Of a stretch of 8,651 nucleotides of DNA, positions 8,043 to 8,651 are shown one piece after another. The position numbers and the translations under genes were made by a program. The notes under the pieces were generated by a model. It was given only the letters and a program-made list of their open reading frames with translations. It did no database searches and was not told where the DNA came from. Position 1 is the first letter of the stretch. Each line of letters begins with the position of its first letter. This stretch comes from Candidatus Omnitrophota bacterium. Lineage in GTDB: Bacteria > Omnitrophota > Gorgyraeia > Duberdicusellales > 4484-171. The DNA lies in contig JAMWDA010000063.1 in assembly GCA_023818995.1 (NCBI GenBank), positions 1 to 8,651 of the forward strand, written 5' to 3'.

Positions 8043-8651
8043 AAAACTTATAGCTTATCAGTCCAACAGCGAATACCGCCGCTGTTTCTGCACGCAATAA
8101 ATTAATTGATAATTTTATCCCTTTATAGTTATTTTCTTTTAACTGCTCAATCTCAGAAGGAGAAAAATCCCCTTCAGGACCAACTACAACTATTACTTCT
8201 TTTTCTCTATCAAAAGATAAATCTTTTAACCACTCCCCTTGCAAAGTGGTAAATAGTTTTATATTGCTATCCAAACTTAGAATCTGGGAGAAATTCTTTA
8301 CCTCCTCTAACTTAGGCAACCATAAACGTTCTGACTGTTGAGTAGCTTCCTTTATTATTCTCTCCCACCGTTCTCTTTTAAAAGAATCTTTTATCAAACA
8401 TCGCTGAGAAAAAAATGGTATAAAACAATTAACTCCTAATTCTGTTGCTTTCTGAAGGATAAAATCAATTTTATTCTCTCGCATCAAAGGAAAACATAGG
8501 GTAATCTTTAAAGATACCTCCTTTTCTTCCCTAATTAACTGTAACATTCTTAAAATTATCTTCTTACTCTTCACCTCCTCTACTTTAAAAATGAACTCTC
8601 TTCCTCGACCATCAAAAATGTATACCCTATCCCCTCTCTTCAAACGTAAAA
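8032..8651 (-). CDS. rsmE: 16S rRNA (uracil1498-N3)-methyltransferase RsmE, 5'-partial
   Basis: A SPOUT-class enzyme that methylates N3 of U1498 in 16S rRNA using S-adenosylmethionine. The frame stays open to the window edge: before the TTG at 8641-8643 the codons CGT and TTA read LRL, giving LRLKRGDRVYIFDGRG, which matches the family's N-terminal PUA-like domain. So the gene continues upstream and that TTG is not the start; roughly 30-40 residues are missing from view. Counting from that TTG, the SPOUT domain shows LQKATELGVNCFIPFFSQR (63-81), EATQQSERLWLPKL (99-112), VVGPEGDFSPSEIE (153-166) and the knot segment LSINLLRAETAAVF (178-191). The loop has Ser and Asn where LGxRILR is commoner, a mild variation. 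It is the first visible gene of the operon, and its last 11 bases overlap mtaB. Confidence 0.92.
   Translation of the reverse strand, partial: LRLKRGDRVYIFDGRGREFIFKVEEVKSKKIILRMLQLIREEKEVSLKITLCFPLMRENKIDFILQKATELGVNCFIPFFSQRCLIKDSFKRERWERIIKEATQQSERLWLPKLEEVKNFSQILSLDSNIKLFTTLQGEWLKDLSFDREKEVIVVVGPEGDFSPSEIEQLKENNYKGIKLSINLLRAETAAVFAVGLISYKFYEC

Noticed and set aside
8032..8643. RsmE as a complete 203-residue protein starting at TTG
   Set aside because: The codons just upstream continue in frame with family-like residues (LRL before KRGD), so the gene is cut by the window edge rather than short.

Overview
This window looks like bacterial chromosome: roughly one-third GC by sampling lines, densely packed, with every recognisable gene on the minus strand. 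Products are rich in Lys, Glu, Ile and Asn. A full set of bacterial housekeeping families is present (NAD-dependent ligase, Fmt, PriA, MtaB, RsmE, RluB-type synthase). A GmhB-like phosphatase would fit a lineage that makes ADP-heptose or a related nucleotide sugar. Few starts carry a Shine-Dalgarno sequence. The divergent PriA and Fmt suggest a poorly sampled lineage, but the taxon cannot be fixed from the sequence alone.

Layout, read in the direction of transcription (high to low coordinates). Block 1 is a compact operon-like run of six genes: rsmE (5' end beyond the window), mtaB, an RsuA/RluB-type pseudouridine synthase, a gmhB-like HAD phosphatase, priA and fmt. Junctions are 11-bp overlap, 4-bp overlap, 10-bp gap, 10-bp gap and 4-bp overlap. 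The set is mostly about the translation machinery (16S methylation, tRNA position 37 methylthiolation, rRNA pseudouridylation, initiator tRNA formylation), plus a replication-restart protein and a sugar phosphatase. A 107-bp intergenic region follows; it carries a 9-bp tandem-spaced direct repeat and only a weak promoter candidate. Block 2 is acylphosphatase, a YfcE/MJ0936-like metallophosphoesterase and ligA.

Three things stand out. PriA keeps its DNA-binding N-terminus, four CxxC zinc pairs and C-terminal domain, but it has lost the winged-helix segment and every recognisable helicase motif (Walker A, DEEH box, motif V, QVAGRAGR), so it reads as a pseudohelicase. Fmt has Ala where the catalytic Asn of the N-x-H motif should be, and the usual neighbour def is absent. 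LigA breaks off abruptly after residue 499, inside its helix-hairpin-helix region. The last ~165 bases of the window are not ligA-like, which points to a rearrangement, an insertion or an assembly chimera at that end.
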